Shown: positions 9,321 to 18,756 of the stretch, one piece after another
How the letters are laid out: each line of letters opens with the position of its first letter
Numbering within the stretch: the first letter of the stretch is position 1
DNA from: Vibrio nereis NBRC 15637
GTDB taxonomy: Bacteria > Pseudomonadota > Gammaproteobacteria > Enterobacterales > Vibrionaceae
Length of the DNA: 64,000 nt
Direction of reading: 5' to 3'
Assembly: GCF_001591105.1 (NCBI RefSeq)
Contig: NZ_BCUD01000003.1
Location: 186,001-250,000 of the forward strand
Translations under genes and position numbers: made by a program
Notes under the pieces: generated by a model
Told to the model about the DNA's origin: nothing
Database searches by the model: none
The model's input: only the letters and a program-made list of their open reading frames with translations

Positions 9321-9348
9321 AGAGGCAGCTATGGTTGCCTCTTTTTTT
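9321..9348 (+). terminator. Terminator of bolA
   Basis: Stem AGAGGCA/TGCCTCT followed by seven T residues, 11 nt after the bolA stop. Confidence 0.85.
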
Positions 9349-9744
9349 GTTGATACTATTGATTGTATTAACAATGTATAAACAAATTAATGAGAGGATG
9401 AGTTGTAATCAGCTTTGTTTCAAAAAATTAATAGACATTGTCCATAGTCAATATAAGGACTAATACGATTGTGCGATGGTTCAAAGTTATGACTATTCCT
9501 TAACCTTTTAAACTCAAAACCTCCCAAATATCCACTCTAACCCCCCCATTGGTCATGGCATCCCATTCCCAAAAGATGCTAGACTATCGCACCTGATAAA
9601 TCTCTGACAGTTCTTGTTGAGATGTTATTAATTGGATGTTGCGATTTTGGTGTTTCAAACAACACCGAAACCGGACACTAGTGTCGTGTCTAAAAGTTAC
9701 GCAATCAAAGAATCTTTTTCCCGATAAAAGTAGTGCAAGTGCGT
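9349..9744 (+). promoter_or_regulatory. nqr operon promoter and leader region
   Basis: Gap of about 400 nt without a credible gene. A -10-like TAGACT near 9579-9584 would give a 5' leader of about 150 nt. The leader can form two hairpins: GGTGTT/AACACC near 9650-9667 and the perfect palindrome GACACTAGTGTC at 9674-9685. A run of seven C residues lies near 9540. No known riboswitch motif was recognised. Confidence 0.45.
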
Positions 9745-11085
9745 ATGATTACAATAAAGAAGGGTTTGGACCTTCCTATCGCAGGAACTCCTACCCAGGT
9801 GATTAATGATGGTAAGACCATCAAGAAAGTCGCCTTGCTTGGCGAAGAGTACGTTGGCATGCGTCCTACTATGCATGTTCGCGTAGGTGATGAAGTAAAG
9901 AAAGCTCAAGTTCTTTTTGAAGATAAGAAGAACCCAGGTGTTAAATTTACTTCACCAGCAAGTGGTAAAGTGATCGAGGTTAACCGTGGTGCTAAACGTG
10001 TTCTTCAATCCGTAGTGATTGAAGTGGCAGGTGAAGAACAGGTTACTTTTGACAAGTTCGAAGCTGCTCAACTAGCAAGTCTTGACCGTGAAGCGGTGAA
10101 AACTCAGCTTGTTGATTCAGGTCTTTGGACCGCTTTACGTACTCGTCCGTTCAGCAAGGTTCCAGCAATTGAGTCTTCAACTAAGGCAATCTTTGTGACT
10201 GCTATGGATACTAATCCATTAGCGGCGCAGCCGGAGTTGATCATCAATGAGCAACAAGAAGCATTCGTTGCTGGCCTAGATGTACTTTCAACTCTGACTG
10301 ATGGCAAGGTTTACGTATGTAAGTCTGGCACCAGTCTTCCACGTTCTTCTCAGTCAAATGTCGAAGAGCATGTTTTTGATGGCCCTCACCCAGCAGGTCT
10401 TGCTGGCACCCACATGCATTTCCTATACCCAGTAAATGCAGAAAACGTGGCGTGGAGCATCAACTACCAGGACGTTATTGCGTTCGGTAAGTTGTTCCTA
10501 ACTGGTGAACTTTACACTGATCGTGTTATCTCTCTGGCTGGCCCAGTAGTGAATAACCCTCGTCTAATCCGTACAACTGTAGGTGCTAGCCTAGAAGACA
10601 TTACGGACAGCGAGTTAATGCCAGGTGAAGTTCGTGTGATTTCTGGTTCGGTACTGACAGGTACTCATGCAACTGGTCCTCACGCCTACCTAGGCCGTTA
10701 CCATGTACAGGTTTCTGTATTGCGCGAAGGCTATGAGAAAGAATTGTTTGGTTGGGCGATGCCTGGCAAGAACAAGTTCTCTATAACTCGTGCATTCCTT
10801 GGTCATATCTTCAAAGGTCAGTTGTTCAATATGACAACAACGACTAACGGCAGTGACCGTTCAATGGTTCCAATCGGCAACTACGAACGTGTAATGCCAT
10901 TAGATATGGAACCTACTCTGCTACTTCGCGATCTATGCGCAGGCGACACTGACAGTGCACAAGCACTTGGCGCTCTAGAGCTAGACGAAGATGACGTAGC
11001 ATTGTGTACCTTTGTTTGTCCTGGCAAGTACGAGTACGGTCAACTACTTCGTGAATGCTTAGACAAGATCGAGAAGGAAGGGTAA
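9745..11085 (+). CDS. nqrA: Na+-translocating NADH:quinone reductase subunit A
   Basis: Cytoplasmic subunit of the Na+-NQR complex, implicated in quinone binding. It is 446 aa from ATG 9745 ([11 protein letters not shown]), identical in length and start to V. cholerae NqrA; the upstream in-frame GTG at 9733 is less likely. No transmembrane segment is seen. First gene of nqrABCDEF, separated from nqrB by 5 nt. The ribosome-binding site before the ATG is weak, which makes the structured leader interesting for control. Codon use is biased as in highly expressed genes. Confidence 0.97.
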   Translation: MITIKKGLDLPIAGTPTQVINDGKTIKKVALLGEEYVGMRPTMHVRVGDEVKKAQVLFEDKKNPGVKFTSPASGKVIEVNRGAKRVLQSVVIEVAGEEQVTFDKFEAAQLASLDREAVKTQLVDSGLWTALRTRPFSKVPAIESSTKAIFVTAMDTNPLAAQPELIINEQQEAFVAGLDVLSTLTDGKVYVCKSGTSLPRSSQSNVEEHVFDGPHPAGLAGTHMHFLYPVNAENVAWSINYQDVIAFGKLFLTGELYTDRVISLAGPVVNNPRLIRTTVGASLEDITDSELMPGEVRVISGSVLTGTHATGPHAYLGRYHVQVSVLREGYEKELFGWAMPGKNKFSITRAFLGHIFKGQLFNMTTTTNGSDRSMVPIGNYERVMPLDMEPTLLLRDLCAGDTDSAQALGALELDEDDVALCTFVCPGKYEYGQLLRECLDKIEKEG

Positions 11086-11090
11086 TTTTC

Positions 11091-12335
11091 ATGGCTCTTA
11101 AAAAGTTTCTTGAAGACATCGAGCATCATTTTGAGCCTGGTGGTAAACATGAAAAATGGTTTGCCCTGTACGAAGCTGTAGCGACAGTTTTCTACACGCC
11201 AGGTCTAGTAACAAAGAAAAGCTCACACGTTCGTGATAGCGTTGACCTAAAACGCATCATGATTATGGTTTGGTTTGCGGTATTCCCAGCAATGTTCTGG
11301 GGTATGTACAACGCAGGTGGCCAAGCTATCGCTGCACTTACTCACATGCACGCTGGTGGTGAACTAGCAGCAGTTGTTGCGGGTAACTGGCACTACTGGT
11401 TAACGGAAATGCTGGGTGGCACCATTGCTGCCGATGCAGGCGTTGGCAGTAAGATGCTACTGGGTGCGACTTACTTCCTACCTATCTACGCGACGGTATT
11501 TATCGTTGGTGGTTTCTGGGAAGTTCTGTTCTGTATGGTGCGTAAGCACGAAGTTAACGAAGGCTTCTTTGTTACTTCTATCTTGTTCGCGCTTATCGTT
11601 CCGCCAACACTTCCTCTATGGCAAGCGGCACTAGGTATTACCTTTGGTGTTGTGGTTGCTAAAGAGATCTTTGGTGGTACAGGTCGTAACTTCCTAAACC
11701 CTGCGCTTGCAGGCCGTGCTTTCCTATTCTTCGCTTACCCAGCACAAATCTCGGGTGACGTAGTATGGACTGCAGCTGATGGCTTCTCTGGTGCAACGGC
11801 TCTTAGCCAATGGGCTCAAGGTGGTAACGGTGCTCTAGTTAACACTGTAACTGGTGCTCCTATCACTTGGATGGATGCGTTCATCGGTAACATCCCTGGC
11901 TCTATTGGTGAAGTTTCAACACTGGCTCTGATGATCGGTGCGGCGTTAATCGTTTACATGCGAATCGCTTCATGGCGCATCATCGCGGGTGTATTGATCG
12001 GTATGGTTGCAACTGCAACGTTGTTCAACGTTATCGGTTCTGAAACTAACCCAATGTTCAACATGCCATGGCACTGGCACCTAGTTCTAGGTGGTTTTGC
12101 ATTCGGTATGTTCTTTATGGCGACAGACCCTGTATCAGCTTCATTTACCAACAAAGGTAAGTGGTGGTACGGTGCTCTAATCGGTGTAATGTGTGTTCTT
12201 ATCCGTGTAGTTAACCCAGCATACCCAGAAGGTATGATGCTGGCGATTCTATTCGCGAACCTGTTTGCACCTCTGTTCGACCACTTAGTTATTGAGAAGA
12301 ACATCAAGCGGAGACAAGCACGCTATGGCAAGTAA
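11091..12335 (+). CDS. nqrB: Na+-NQR subunit B
   Basis: Multi-spanning membrane subunit holding a covalently bound FMN, riboflavin and part of the Na+ path. It is 414 aa from ATG 11091 ([10 protein letters not shown]). The flavinylation site is Thr236 in SGAT (233-236), exactly the V. cholerae position; the target is modified by ApbE, encoded downstream. Many hydrophobic helices from residue 55 on. The 3' end overlaps nqrC by 11 nt. Confidence 0.97.
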   Translation: MALKKFLEDIEHHFEPGGKHEKWFALYEAVATVFYTPGLVTKKSSHVRDSVDLKRIMIMVWFAVFPAMFWGMYNAGGQAIAALTHMHAGGELAAVVAGNWHYWLTEMLGGTIAADAGVGSKMLLGATYFLPIYATVFIVGGFWEVLFCMVRKHEVNEGFFVTSILFALIVPPTLPLWQAALGITFGVVVAKEIFGGTGRNFLNPALAGRAFLFFAYPAQISGDVVWTAADGFSGATALSQWAQGGNGALVNTVTGAPITWMDAFIGNIPGSIGEVSTLALMIGAALIVYMRIASWRIIAGVLIGMVATATLFNVIGSETNPMFNMPWHWHLVLGGFAFGMFFMATDPVSASFTNKGKWWYGALIGVMCVLIRVVNPAYPEGMMLAILFANLFAPLFDHLVIEKNIKRRQARYGK

Positions 12336-13095
12336 TAACGACAGCATTAAAAAGACGCTGGGTGTTGTTATCGGGTTGAGCCTTGTTTGTTCAATCATCG
12401 TATCAACAGCAGCAGTAGGTCTACGCGACAAACAAAAAGCGAACGCTGTACTAGATAAGCAATCGAAAATCGTCGAAGTAGCTGGCATTGATGCAGAAGG
12501 TAAAAAAGTACCTGAGCTATTTGCACAGTACATCGAACCACGTTTAGTCGATTTCGAAACTGGTAACTTCATTGAAGGTAATGCAGCAACGTTTGATCAG
12601 CGTAAAGCGGCAAAAGATCCAGCACAGTCAATCAAGCTATCAGCTGATGAGGATGACGCTAAGATCTTACGTCGTGCTAACCAAGGTGTTGTATACCTTG
12701 TGAAAGACGGTGACTCAGTTTCAAAAGTTATCCTACCTGTTCACGGTAACGGCCTATGGTCAATGATGTACGCGTTTGTTGCAGTTGAAACAGACGGTAA
12801 CACAGTGTCTGGTATCACTTACTACGAGCAAGGTGAAACTCCTGGACTTGGTGGTGAAGTTGAAAACCCATCATGGCGCGCACAGTGGGAAGGCAAAAAA
12901 CTGTTTGATGAGAACCACAAGCCAGCGATTAAAGTCGTGAAAGGTGGTGCTCCAGCAGGTTCTGAACACGGTGTTGACGGTCTGTCAGGTGCGACACTAA
13001 CTAGTAATGGTGTCCAACACACATTTGACTTCTGGTTAGGTGACATGGGCTTTGGTCCATTCCTAGCAAAAGTTCGTGACGGAGGTCTGAACTAA
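12325..13095 (+). CDS. nqrC: Na+-NQR subunit C
   Basis: Membrane-anchored periplasmic flavoprotein with the second covalent FMN. It is 256 aa from ATG 12325 ([10 protein letters not shown]). One N-terminal transmembrane helix (about 11-33) precedes the FMN-binding domain; the flavinylated threonine is Thr224 in SGAT (221-224). The start lies inside the end of nqrB and its stop overlaps the nqrD ATG by one base, so B, C and D are translationally coupled. Confidence 0.97.
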   Translation: MASNNDSIKKTLGVVIGLSLVCSIIVSTAAVGLRDKQKANAVLDKQSKIVEVAGIDAEGKKVPELFAQYIEPRLVDFETGNFIEGNAATFDQRKAAKDPAQSIKLSADEDDAKILRRANQGVVYLVKDGDSVSKVILPVHGNGLWSMMYAFVAVETDGNTVSGITYYEQGETPGLGGEVENPSWRAQWEGKKLFDENHKPAIKVVKGGAPAGSEHGVDGLSGATLTSNGVQHTFDFWLGDMGFGPFLAKVRDGGLN

Positions 13096-13727
13096 TGTCT
13101 AGTGCACAAAACGTTAAAAAGAGCATTCTAGCGCCAGTATTGGATAACAACCCAATCGCGCTGCAGGTTCTTGGTGTATGTTCTGCTCTGGCAGTAACAA
13201 CTAAACTAGAAACAGCGTTTGTTATGACTTTGGCGGTAACATTTGTAACTGCACTGTCTAACTTCTTTGTATCTTCAATCCGTAACCACATTCCTAACAG
13301 CGTGCGTATCATCGTTCAGATGGCGATCATCGCATCTCTAGTAATCGTGGTAGACCAAGTATTGAAAGCTTACCTATACGATATTTCTAAACAGCTATCA
13401 GTATTCGTTGGCCTTATCATTACTAACTGTATCGTAATGGGTCGTGCTGAAGCATTCGCTATGAAGTCTGCGCCAGTACCGTCTCTTATCGATGGTATCG
13501 GTAACGGTCTAGGTTACGGTTTCGTTCTAATCACTGTTGGTTTCTTCCGTGAACTACTGGGCAGCGGTAAGTTGTTTGGTATGGAAGTACTACCTCTAGT
13601 GAGCAATGGTGGTTGGTACCAGCCTAACGGTCTGATGCTACTAGCACCATCTGCATTCTTCCTAATCGGCTTCCTAATTTGGGCGATTCGTACGTTCAAG
13701 CCAGAACAAGTAGAAGCGAAGGAGTAA
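13095..13727 (+). CDS. nqrD: Na+-NQR subunit D
   Basis: Integral membrane subunit of 210 aa, the family's usual length, with six hydrophobic segments. Cys29 and Cys112 are present; these are the positions that, with two NqrE cysteines, ligate the intramembrane iron centre in V. cholerae. NqrD is homologous to NqrE and to RnfA/E. Seven nucleotides separate it from nqrE. Confidence 0.97.
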   Translation: MSSAQNVKKSILAPVLDNNPIALQVLGVCSALAVTTKLETAFVMTLAVTFVTALSNFFVSSIRNHIPNSVRIIVQMAIIASLVIVVDQVLKAYLYDISKQLSVFVGLIITNCIVMGRAEAFAMKSAPVPSLIDGIGNGLGYGFVLITVGFFRELLGSGKLFGMEVLPLVSNGGWYQPNGLMLLAPSAFFLIGFLIWAIRTFKPEQVEAKE

Positions 13728-13734
13728 GGACGTC

Positions 13735-14331
13735 ATGGAACATTACATTAGTCTGTTAGTTAAATCGATTTTCATCGAAAACATGGCTCTGTCTTTCTTC
13801 TTAGGTATGTGTACGTTCCTTGCGGTATCTAAGAAAGTTAAGACCTCTTTCGGTCTTGGTGTTGCGGTAGTGGTTGTATTGACTATTGCTGTACCGGTAA
13901 ACAACCTTGTTTACAACCTGGTTCTGAGAGAGAACGCGTTAGTTGAAGGTGTAGACCTTAGCTTCCTAAACTTCATCACCTTTATCGGTGTAATCGCAGC
14001 ACTTGTACAAATCCTAGAAATGGTTCTAGACCGTTTCTTCCCACCTTTGTACAACGCGCTTGGTATCTTCCTACCGCTGATCACAGTAAACTGTGCGATC
14101 TTCGGTGGTGTATCTTTCATGGTACAACGTGACTACAACTTTGCGGAATCTGTTGTTTACGGTTTCGGCTCTGGTGTGGGTTGGATGCTAGCCATCGTTG
14201 CTCTTGCAGGTATCCGTGAGAAGATGAAGTATTCTGACGTACCTCCAGGTCTACGTGGTCTTGGTATCACATTTATCTCTGTAGGTCTTATGGCGTTAGG
14301 CTTTATGTCTTTCTCTGGTGTTCAACTGTAA
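13735..14331 (+). CDS. nqrE: Na+-NQR subunit E
   Basis: Integral membrane partner of NqrD, 198 aa with six hydrophobic segments and inverted topology relative to NqrD. Cys26 and Cys120 match the known iron-centre ligands. Start ATG 13735 follows an AAGGA ribosome site (13726-13730). The coding strand is rich in codons preferred by highly expressed Vibrio genes. Confidence 0.97.
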   Translation: MEHYISLLVKSIFIENMALSFFLGMCTFLAVSKKVKTSFGLGVAVVVVLTIAVPVNNLVYNLVLRENALVEGVDLSFLNFITFIGVIAALVQILEMVLDRFFPPLYNALGIFLPLITVNCAIFGGVSFMVQRDYNFAESVVYGFGSGVGWMLAIVALAGIREKMKYSDVPPGLRGLGITFISVGLMALGFMSFSGVQL

Positions 14332-14364
14332 GTCGGGTAAACCGCAACAATTAAGGAATAGTCA

Positions 14365-15588
14365 ATGGACATTATTCTTGGTGTCGTGATGTTTACTCTG
14401 ATCGTACTGGCTCTAGTACTAGTGATTCTTTTCGCTAAGTCTAAGCTTGTACCAACAGGTGACATTACAATTTCTGTGAACGACGACCCATCACTGGCGA
14501 TCGTTACACAACCAGGCGGTAAGCTTCTGGGTGCTCTAGCTGGTGCTGGCGTATTCGTATCTTCTGCTTGTGGTGGCGGTGGCTCTTGTGGTCAGTGTCG
14601 CGTAAAAATTAAATCAGGTGGTGGCGACATTCTACCAACCGAGCTTGACCACATTACTAAAGGTGAAGCGCGTGAAGGTGAGCGTCTAGCGTGTCAGGTT
14701 GCAATGAAAACTGACATGGATATCGAACTTCCTGAAGAAATCTTCGGCGTTAAGAAGTGGGAATGTAGCGTTATCTCTAACGATAACAAAGCGACATTCA
14801 TCAAAGAGCTTAAGCTGCAAATTCCAGATGGCGAATCAGTACCTTTCCGTGCTGGTGGTTACATCCAGATTGAAGCGCCTGCTCACCACGTGAAATACGC
14901 TGACTTCGATGTACCTGAAGAGTACCGCGAAGACTGGGACAAATTTAACCTGTTCCGCTACGAGTCTAAAGTAAACGAAGAGACAATCCGCGCTTACTCA
15001 ATGGCTAACTACCCAGAAGAAGAAGGTATTATTATGCTGAACGTGCGTATCGCTACGCCGCCGCCTAATAATCCTGACGTACCACCTGGTATCATGTCAT
15101 CGTACATTTGGTCTCTTAAAGAAGGCGACAAGTGTACAATTTCAGGTCCATTTGGTGAGTTCTTCGCGAAAGATACTGATGCTGAAATGGTATTCATTGG
15201 TGGTGGTGCTGGTATGGCGCCAATGCGTTCGCACATCTTTGACCAACTTAAACGTCTAAACTCTACGCGTAAGATGTCTTTCTGGTACGGTGCGCGTTCT
15301 AAGCGTGAAATGTTCTATGTAGAAGATTTCGACGGCCTAGCGGCTGAGAACGACAACTTCGTATGGCACTGTGCTCTATCAGATCCAATGCCAGAAGATA
15401 ACTGGGATGGTTACACAGGTTTCATCCACAACGTATTGTACGAAAACTACCTGAAGGATCACGAAGCTCCTGAAGATTGTGAATACTACATGTGTGGTCC
15501 ACCAATGATGAACGCGGCTGTTATTGGCATGCTGAAAGATCTTGGTGTAGAAGATGAAAACATCCTTCTAGATGACTTCGGTGGTTAA
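14365..15588 (+). CDS. nqrF: Na+-NQR subunit F (NADH-oxidising)
   Basis: Entry point of electrons: NADH gives a hydride to FAD, then a [2Fe-2S] cluster passes electrons on. It is 407 aa. Domains in order: N-terminal membrane anchor (about 3-24), ferredoxin-like domain with Cys69, Cys75, Cys78 and Cys110, FAD domain with RAYSMANYP, and NADH domain with [12 protein letters not shown] and a C-terminal CGPPMMN. Last nqr subunit, followed by a strong terminator before apbE. Confidence 0.97.
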   Translation: MDIILGVVMFTLIVLALVLVILFAKSKLVPTGDITISVNDDPSLAIVTQPGGKLLGALAGAGVFVSSACGGGGSCGQCRVKIKSGGGDILPTELDHITKGEAREGERLACQVAMKTDMDIELPEEIFGVKKWECSVISNDNKATFIKELKLQIPDGESVPFRAGGYIQIEAPAHHVKYADFDVPEEYREDWDKFNLFRYESKVNEETIRAYSMANYPEEEGIIMLNVRIATPPPNNPDVPPGIMSSYIWSLKEGDKCTISGPFGEFFAKDTDAEMVFIGGGAGMAPMRSHIFDQLKRLNSTRKMSFWYGARSKREMFYVEDFDGLAAENDNFVWHCALSDPMPEDNWDGYTGFIHNVLYENYLKDHEAPEDCEYYMCGPPMMNAAVIGMLKDLGVEDENILLDDFGG

Positions 15589-15610
15589 TCTTCCTAAGTG
15601 ATTGAAATCT

Positions 15611-15645
15611 ATGGCTGACTCAATTGAGTCAGCCATTCTTTTTTT
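15611..15645 (+). terminator. Terminator of the nqr operon
   Basis: A perfect inverted repeat of 13-bp arms (ATGGCTGACTCAA and its complement) is followed by TCTTTTTTT. Strong intrinsic terminator between nqrF and apbE. Confidence 0.9.
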
Positions 15646-15738
15646 AAACTAAAGTTCTATCGACAGTCGATATTGAAAATTGCACCTGATAGTAGATGCC
15701 ATTTTCAATATCCATTTACCGACAATAGGAGTTAACAA

Positions 15739-16743
15739 GTGAAAAAGTGGCTTGTTGCATTTGCTTCTCTATTGATTTTGGCGGGTTGTGAAAAGCCTGC
15801 TGAACAAATTCATCTCACTGGCCCGACGATGGGGACCACCTACAACATTAAGTATATTTCAGGTGAAGGTATTCCTGCTCCAGATGATCTCCAAAAGGAA
15901 GTCGATCGCTTACTGGAAGAAGTGAATGACCAAATGTCGACTTATCGAGAAGATTCAGAGTTAAGCCGCTTTAACCAACACTCAACATCTGAACCATTTT
16001 CGGTATCGACTCAGACGGCTACTGTCGTCAAAGAGGCGATTCGTCTTAACAAAGTGACACTCGGGGCTTTGGATGTGACTGTTGGGCCACTGGTCAACCT
16101 ATGGGGTTTTGGCCCCGAAGCGCGCCCTGAAATTGTTCCGACAGATGCCGATTTAGCCGAGCGAAGAGCGAAAACGGGCATAGAGCACCTTCAGGTTTCA
16201 GGCAATCTGCTACAAAAGGAGATTCCAAGCCTTTATGTTGACCTTTCAACCATTGCCAAAGGTTGGGGAGTTGATGTTGTCGCTGACTACATCCAATCAC
16301 AAGGTGTGGTGAACTACATGGTTGAAGTGGGTGGTGAAATGCGCCTGAAAGGTGTAAACCGTGAAGGTGTACCTTGGCGTATCGCTATTGAGAAGCCCTC
16401 AGTAGAAGAGCGCGCAATTCAAGAAATTATCGAACCGGGAGATATGGCGATTGCGACTTCTGGTGATTACCGTAATTACTTTGAGCGTGATGGTATCCGC
16501 TATTCGCATATCATCAATCCAGAAACTGGAAAACCAATCAGTCACAAAGTGGTATCAGTAACAGTATTGGACAAATCATCCATGACGGCAGATGGCTTAG
16601 CAACGGGCTTGATGGTGTTGGGTGAAGTGAAAGGAATGCAGGTCGCACAAGAGCATAACATTCCAGTTTTAATGATTGTTAAAACTGACGATGGATTTGA
16701 AGAGTTGACGTCAGAGGCTTATAAGCCGTTTATAAACCAATAA
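15739..16743 (+). CDS. apbE: FAD:protein FMN transferase ApbE
   Basis: Transfers FMN from FAD to a threonine of target proteins through a phosphoester bond; NqrB and NqrC encoded just upstream are the expected targets. It is 334 aa. The GTG start at 15739 has a good AGGAG site (15727-15731). A lipoprotein signal with lipobox LILAGC (Cys17) puts it on the periplasmic face. Family motifs TGPTMGTTYNIKY (near 27-39) and MSTYREDSELSRFN are present. A terminator lies between it and nqrF, so it is probably expressed separately with nqrM. Confidence 0.95.
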   Translation: MKKWLVAFASLLILAGCEKPAEQIHLTGPTMGTTYNIKYISGEGIPAPDDLQKEVDRLLEEVNDQMSTYREDSELSRFNQHSTSEPFSVSTQTATVVKEAIRLNKVTLGALDVTVGPLVNLWGFGPEARPEIVPTDADLAERRAKTGIEHLQVSGNLLQKEIPSLYVDLSTIAKGWGVDVVADYIQSQGVVNYMVEVGGEMRLKGVNREGVPWRIAIEKPSVEERAIQEIIEPGDMAIATSGDYRNYFERDGIRYSHIINPETGKPISHKVVSVTVLDKSSMTADGLATGLMVLGEVKGMQVAQEHNIPVLMIVKTDDGFEELTSEAYKPFINQ

Positions 16744-16765
16744 TTACTTTAGTGAGCGTGTCATT

Positions 16766-16999
16766 ATGAGTACATTTTTAATTACATTTGGTGTTTTTAT
16801 CGCTGTGATTGCGGCAATGTCAATTGGCTACATCATTCAGAAAAAAGTGGTGAAAGGCAGTTGTGGTGGCCTTGGCGCAGTCGGTATCGAAAAAGTCTGT
16901 AACTGCCCAGAACCATGCGATGCGCGTAAAAAGCGTGAGGCACGTGAAGCTGCCCGTGCTGAAAAGCTCGCCGCTTGGGAAAAAGATCGCATTGCGTAA
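16766..16999 (+). CDS. nqrM: Na+-NQR maturation protein NqrM
   Basis: Small membrane protein (DUF539) needed for assembly of the NQR complex, thought to deliver iron to the NqrD/E cysteine site. It is 77 aa: one N-terminal transmembrane helix (about 4-24) and a cysteine-rich tail with Cys33, Cys45, Cys47 and Cys51, then a charged helix. It lies 22 nt after apbE and is followed by a terminator. The apbE-nqrM pair supplies both post-translational steps of the pump. Confidence 0.94.
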   Translation: MSTFLITFGVFIAVIAAMSIGYIIQKKVVKGSCGGLGAVGIEKVCNCPEPCDARKKREAREAARAEKLAAWEKDRIA

Positions 17000-17028
17000 A
17001 TAGTGCAGAACTTATCAGTAGTTATATT

Positions 17029-17055
17029 AACCCGGCTTAGTCCGGGTTATTTTTT
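17029..17055 (+). terminator. Terminator after nqrM
   Basis: Stem AACCCGG/CCGGGTT with a 6-nt loop, followed by ATTTTTTG. Confidence 0.85.
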
Positions 17056-17144
17056 GCCTTTAATTTGCCCTCTGGTCTTTCCCTGTGATGAAAGTAACTA
17101 TACTCATGTTAACAAACCTAAAAGCATAGAGAGTGGAGGACATT

Positions 17145-17378
17145 ATGGAACTGCACCAACACGGTATGGCTGAATTGTTTCAACAGCTGGGGTTAGGCAG
17201 CTCAGAACAAGATATTAATAAGTTCATTCTTGAGCATCGGCAGCGCCGTGGCTCAACGCTATTGCACGAAGCCAGTTTTTGGACAGACGCTCAAGCGGCT
17301 TTTCTTAAGCAAGCCATAGAGGAGGATGCAGACTGGGCAGAGCTGGTCGATCAGCTGGACGTGATGCTGAGGGACTAG
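17145..17378 (+). CDS. DUF2789 family protein
   Basis: Small protein of unknown function, 77 aa. The ATG at 17145 is chosen because a GTGGAGGA ribosome site (17133-17140) precedes it; the in-frame GTG at 17133 is part of that site. The sequence has the family pattern: N-terminal HQHGMAELFQQLGL, a central FILEHR segment, then SFWTDAQAAFLKQAI and an acidic C-terminus. No membrane segment or catalytic motif is seen. A TATACT -10 candidate lies near 17098. Single-gene unit between two terminators. Confidence 0.8.
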   Translation: MELHQHGMAELFQQLGLGSSEQDINKFILEHRQRRGSTLLHEASFWTDAQAAFLKQAIEEDADWAELVDQLDVMLRD

Positions 17379-17397
17379 AGGTTAGTGAGTAGAATGA

Positions 17398-17430
17398 AAG
17401 CAAAGCGACAAGCCTATGTCGCCTTGCTTT
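17398..17430. terminator. Bidirectional terminator DUF2789 / lipoprotein gene
   Basis: A long imperfect stem (AAGCAA-A-GCGACA against TGTCGC-C-TTGCTT, one mismatch) sits between two convergent genes. Confidence 0.7.
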
Positions 17431-17443
17431 TGAATTGTAAATC

Positions 17444-18526
17444 CTACTGACGGTCAGTTAAGCGGTAATCCGCTGGAATGTTAAACACGCTGTCGCGAAC
17501 GCCTTGTTCTGATACTGACGTTACTTCGTAAACGTAGCGTATCAGTGCGTCTTTCTTCCATTCATTCACTTGGTCATCGACTTTTTTGCTTAAGAAGTCG
17601 CCGACTAACCCTGTGGCAGATTCAGTTAGTCCGTCAACGCCATTGGTGAAATCAAGTTGCGCCGTAGAGGCTTTTTGTTTTTCATCTTGGCAAGCTTGAG
17701 ATTGTTGGAAGAACTCCATCTTCAGGCTGAGTGGGTAGCCATCAATGGTGTTTAACTTTTTAAACACTGAGTTCGTCGATTTTGCATCAGTATTCTCTAT
17801 ATCACCCGCAAAGGAGCTGATTGCCTTGAAGCCATCTCGGCCGAGGATTCGTACCAGTGGGTTGTTGTCTCCGACCGCATCTAGGTAGTTATCGGTTGCC
17901 TTTGCGTGAACTTTCCAAGCTTGTTTGATATCGCTGTTTGGTGTGGCAGTCCAAACACTAAAACGGAGTAAATTCTGGTCGGCTTTTTTCTTGTCGTCTT
18001 CAAATACCACATGCCAAGTAACCGCATATTCGCTGGTTTCCATTCCTGAGATGACGCGCGTCTTGCCTGTTGGCTTAACGTCAAATTCATTCTTTTTAAG
18101 TGCAACCGAGCAGTTCATTTCCTCGTAAGATTGAGGTTCTTCAGACTCTTCACCGTCTTGTGTGAATTGGTCAGTAAAACTAAAGCTCGTACAGCCTTCA
18201 ATCGGGCATTCACGGTATGTTTCTGCGTCGTGGTTTAACTCCCACAGCAAGTTTTTATCGAGTCTGAATATGTCACTACGCTCGAAGTTAGCGAGGCTAC
18301 TGAGAAAGCTTTCTGCCTCAAAGTCTGATTGAATATGGCGCATGGATGGGCGCGTATACACTGTTTGATTCCCTTTACCATCAGGTAAATACAAACCTTC
18401 CATGGAATATTTTGCTTTTACTACTGTGGTTGGATTGAGCGGTGTCGTGTCTTTGACCGGAGCACTACATGCAGCAAGTAGAAATACTGACGACAATGTC
18501 AGTAGATGTTTAGAGTTTGTGTTCAT
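17444..18526 (-). CDS. Uncharacterised lipoprotein
   Basis: 360 aa with a clear lipoprotein signal (VFLLAACSAP; the lipobox cysteine is Cys20). I do not recognise the family. The body is soluble and charged, with a cysteine pair in ECPIEGC (about 107-113) that could form a disulfide, and another in the later CSVALKK segment. No enzymatic motif is evident. Single gene, convergent to the DUF2789 gene and divergent from dinB. Probably a Vibrio-lineage envelope protein; function unknown. Confidence 0.75.
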   Translation of the reverse strand: MNTNSKHLLTLSSVFLLAACSAPVKDTTPLNPTTVVKAKYSMEGLYLPDGKGNQTVYTRPSMRHIQSDFEAESFLSSLANFERSDIFRLDKNLLWELNHDAETYRECPIEGCTSFSFTDQFTQDGEESEEPQSYEEMNCSVALKKNEFDVKPTGKTRVISGMETSEYAVTWHVVFEDDKKKADQNLLRFSVWTATPNSDIKQAWKVHAKATDNYLDAVGDNNPLVRILGRDGFKAISSFAGDIENTDAKSTNSVFKKLNTIDGYPLSLKMEFFQQSQACQDEKQKASTAQLDFTNGVDGLTESATGLVGDFLSKKVDDQVNEWKKDALIRYVYEVTSVSEQGVRDSVFNIPADYRLTDRQ

Positions 18527-18717
18527 TTTGTTTAGCCCTATGCGCTGACTTGTTATTTTATGTGTTGTTGTGCATAACCATATTCGCTTGGTTGTTATTA
18601 AATCAATTGATATTTTTGATAAGCGTGATTCTCTCTCAAATATAATATTGAATTACAAGCAACCTCTATTGCTGCCAGCGACGAATAAAGTGTGTTCCCA
18701 TCGTCTATGGAACGATT

Positions 18718-18737
18718 TATACTGTTTTTTTAAACAG
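18718..18737 (+). promoter_or_regulatory. dinB promoter with LexA (SOS) box
   Basis: The LexA box is CTG-N10-CAG at 18722-18737 (ACTG, seven T, AAA, CAGT), overlapping a TATACT -10 at 18718-18723. TTCCCA at 18695-18700 could be the -35 with 17-bp spacing. LexA binding here would block RNA polymerase, so dinB should be SOS-induced. Confidence 0.85.
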
Positions 18738-18756
18738 TGCCTTTTGGGTTAAAGCG

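Noticed and set aside
9194..9463. An 89-codon frame across the end of bolA and its terminator
   Set aside because: It crosses a strong terminator hairpin and overlaps bolA in another frame; no supporting signal.
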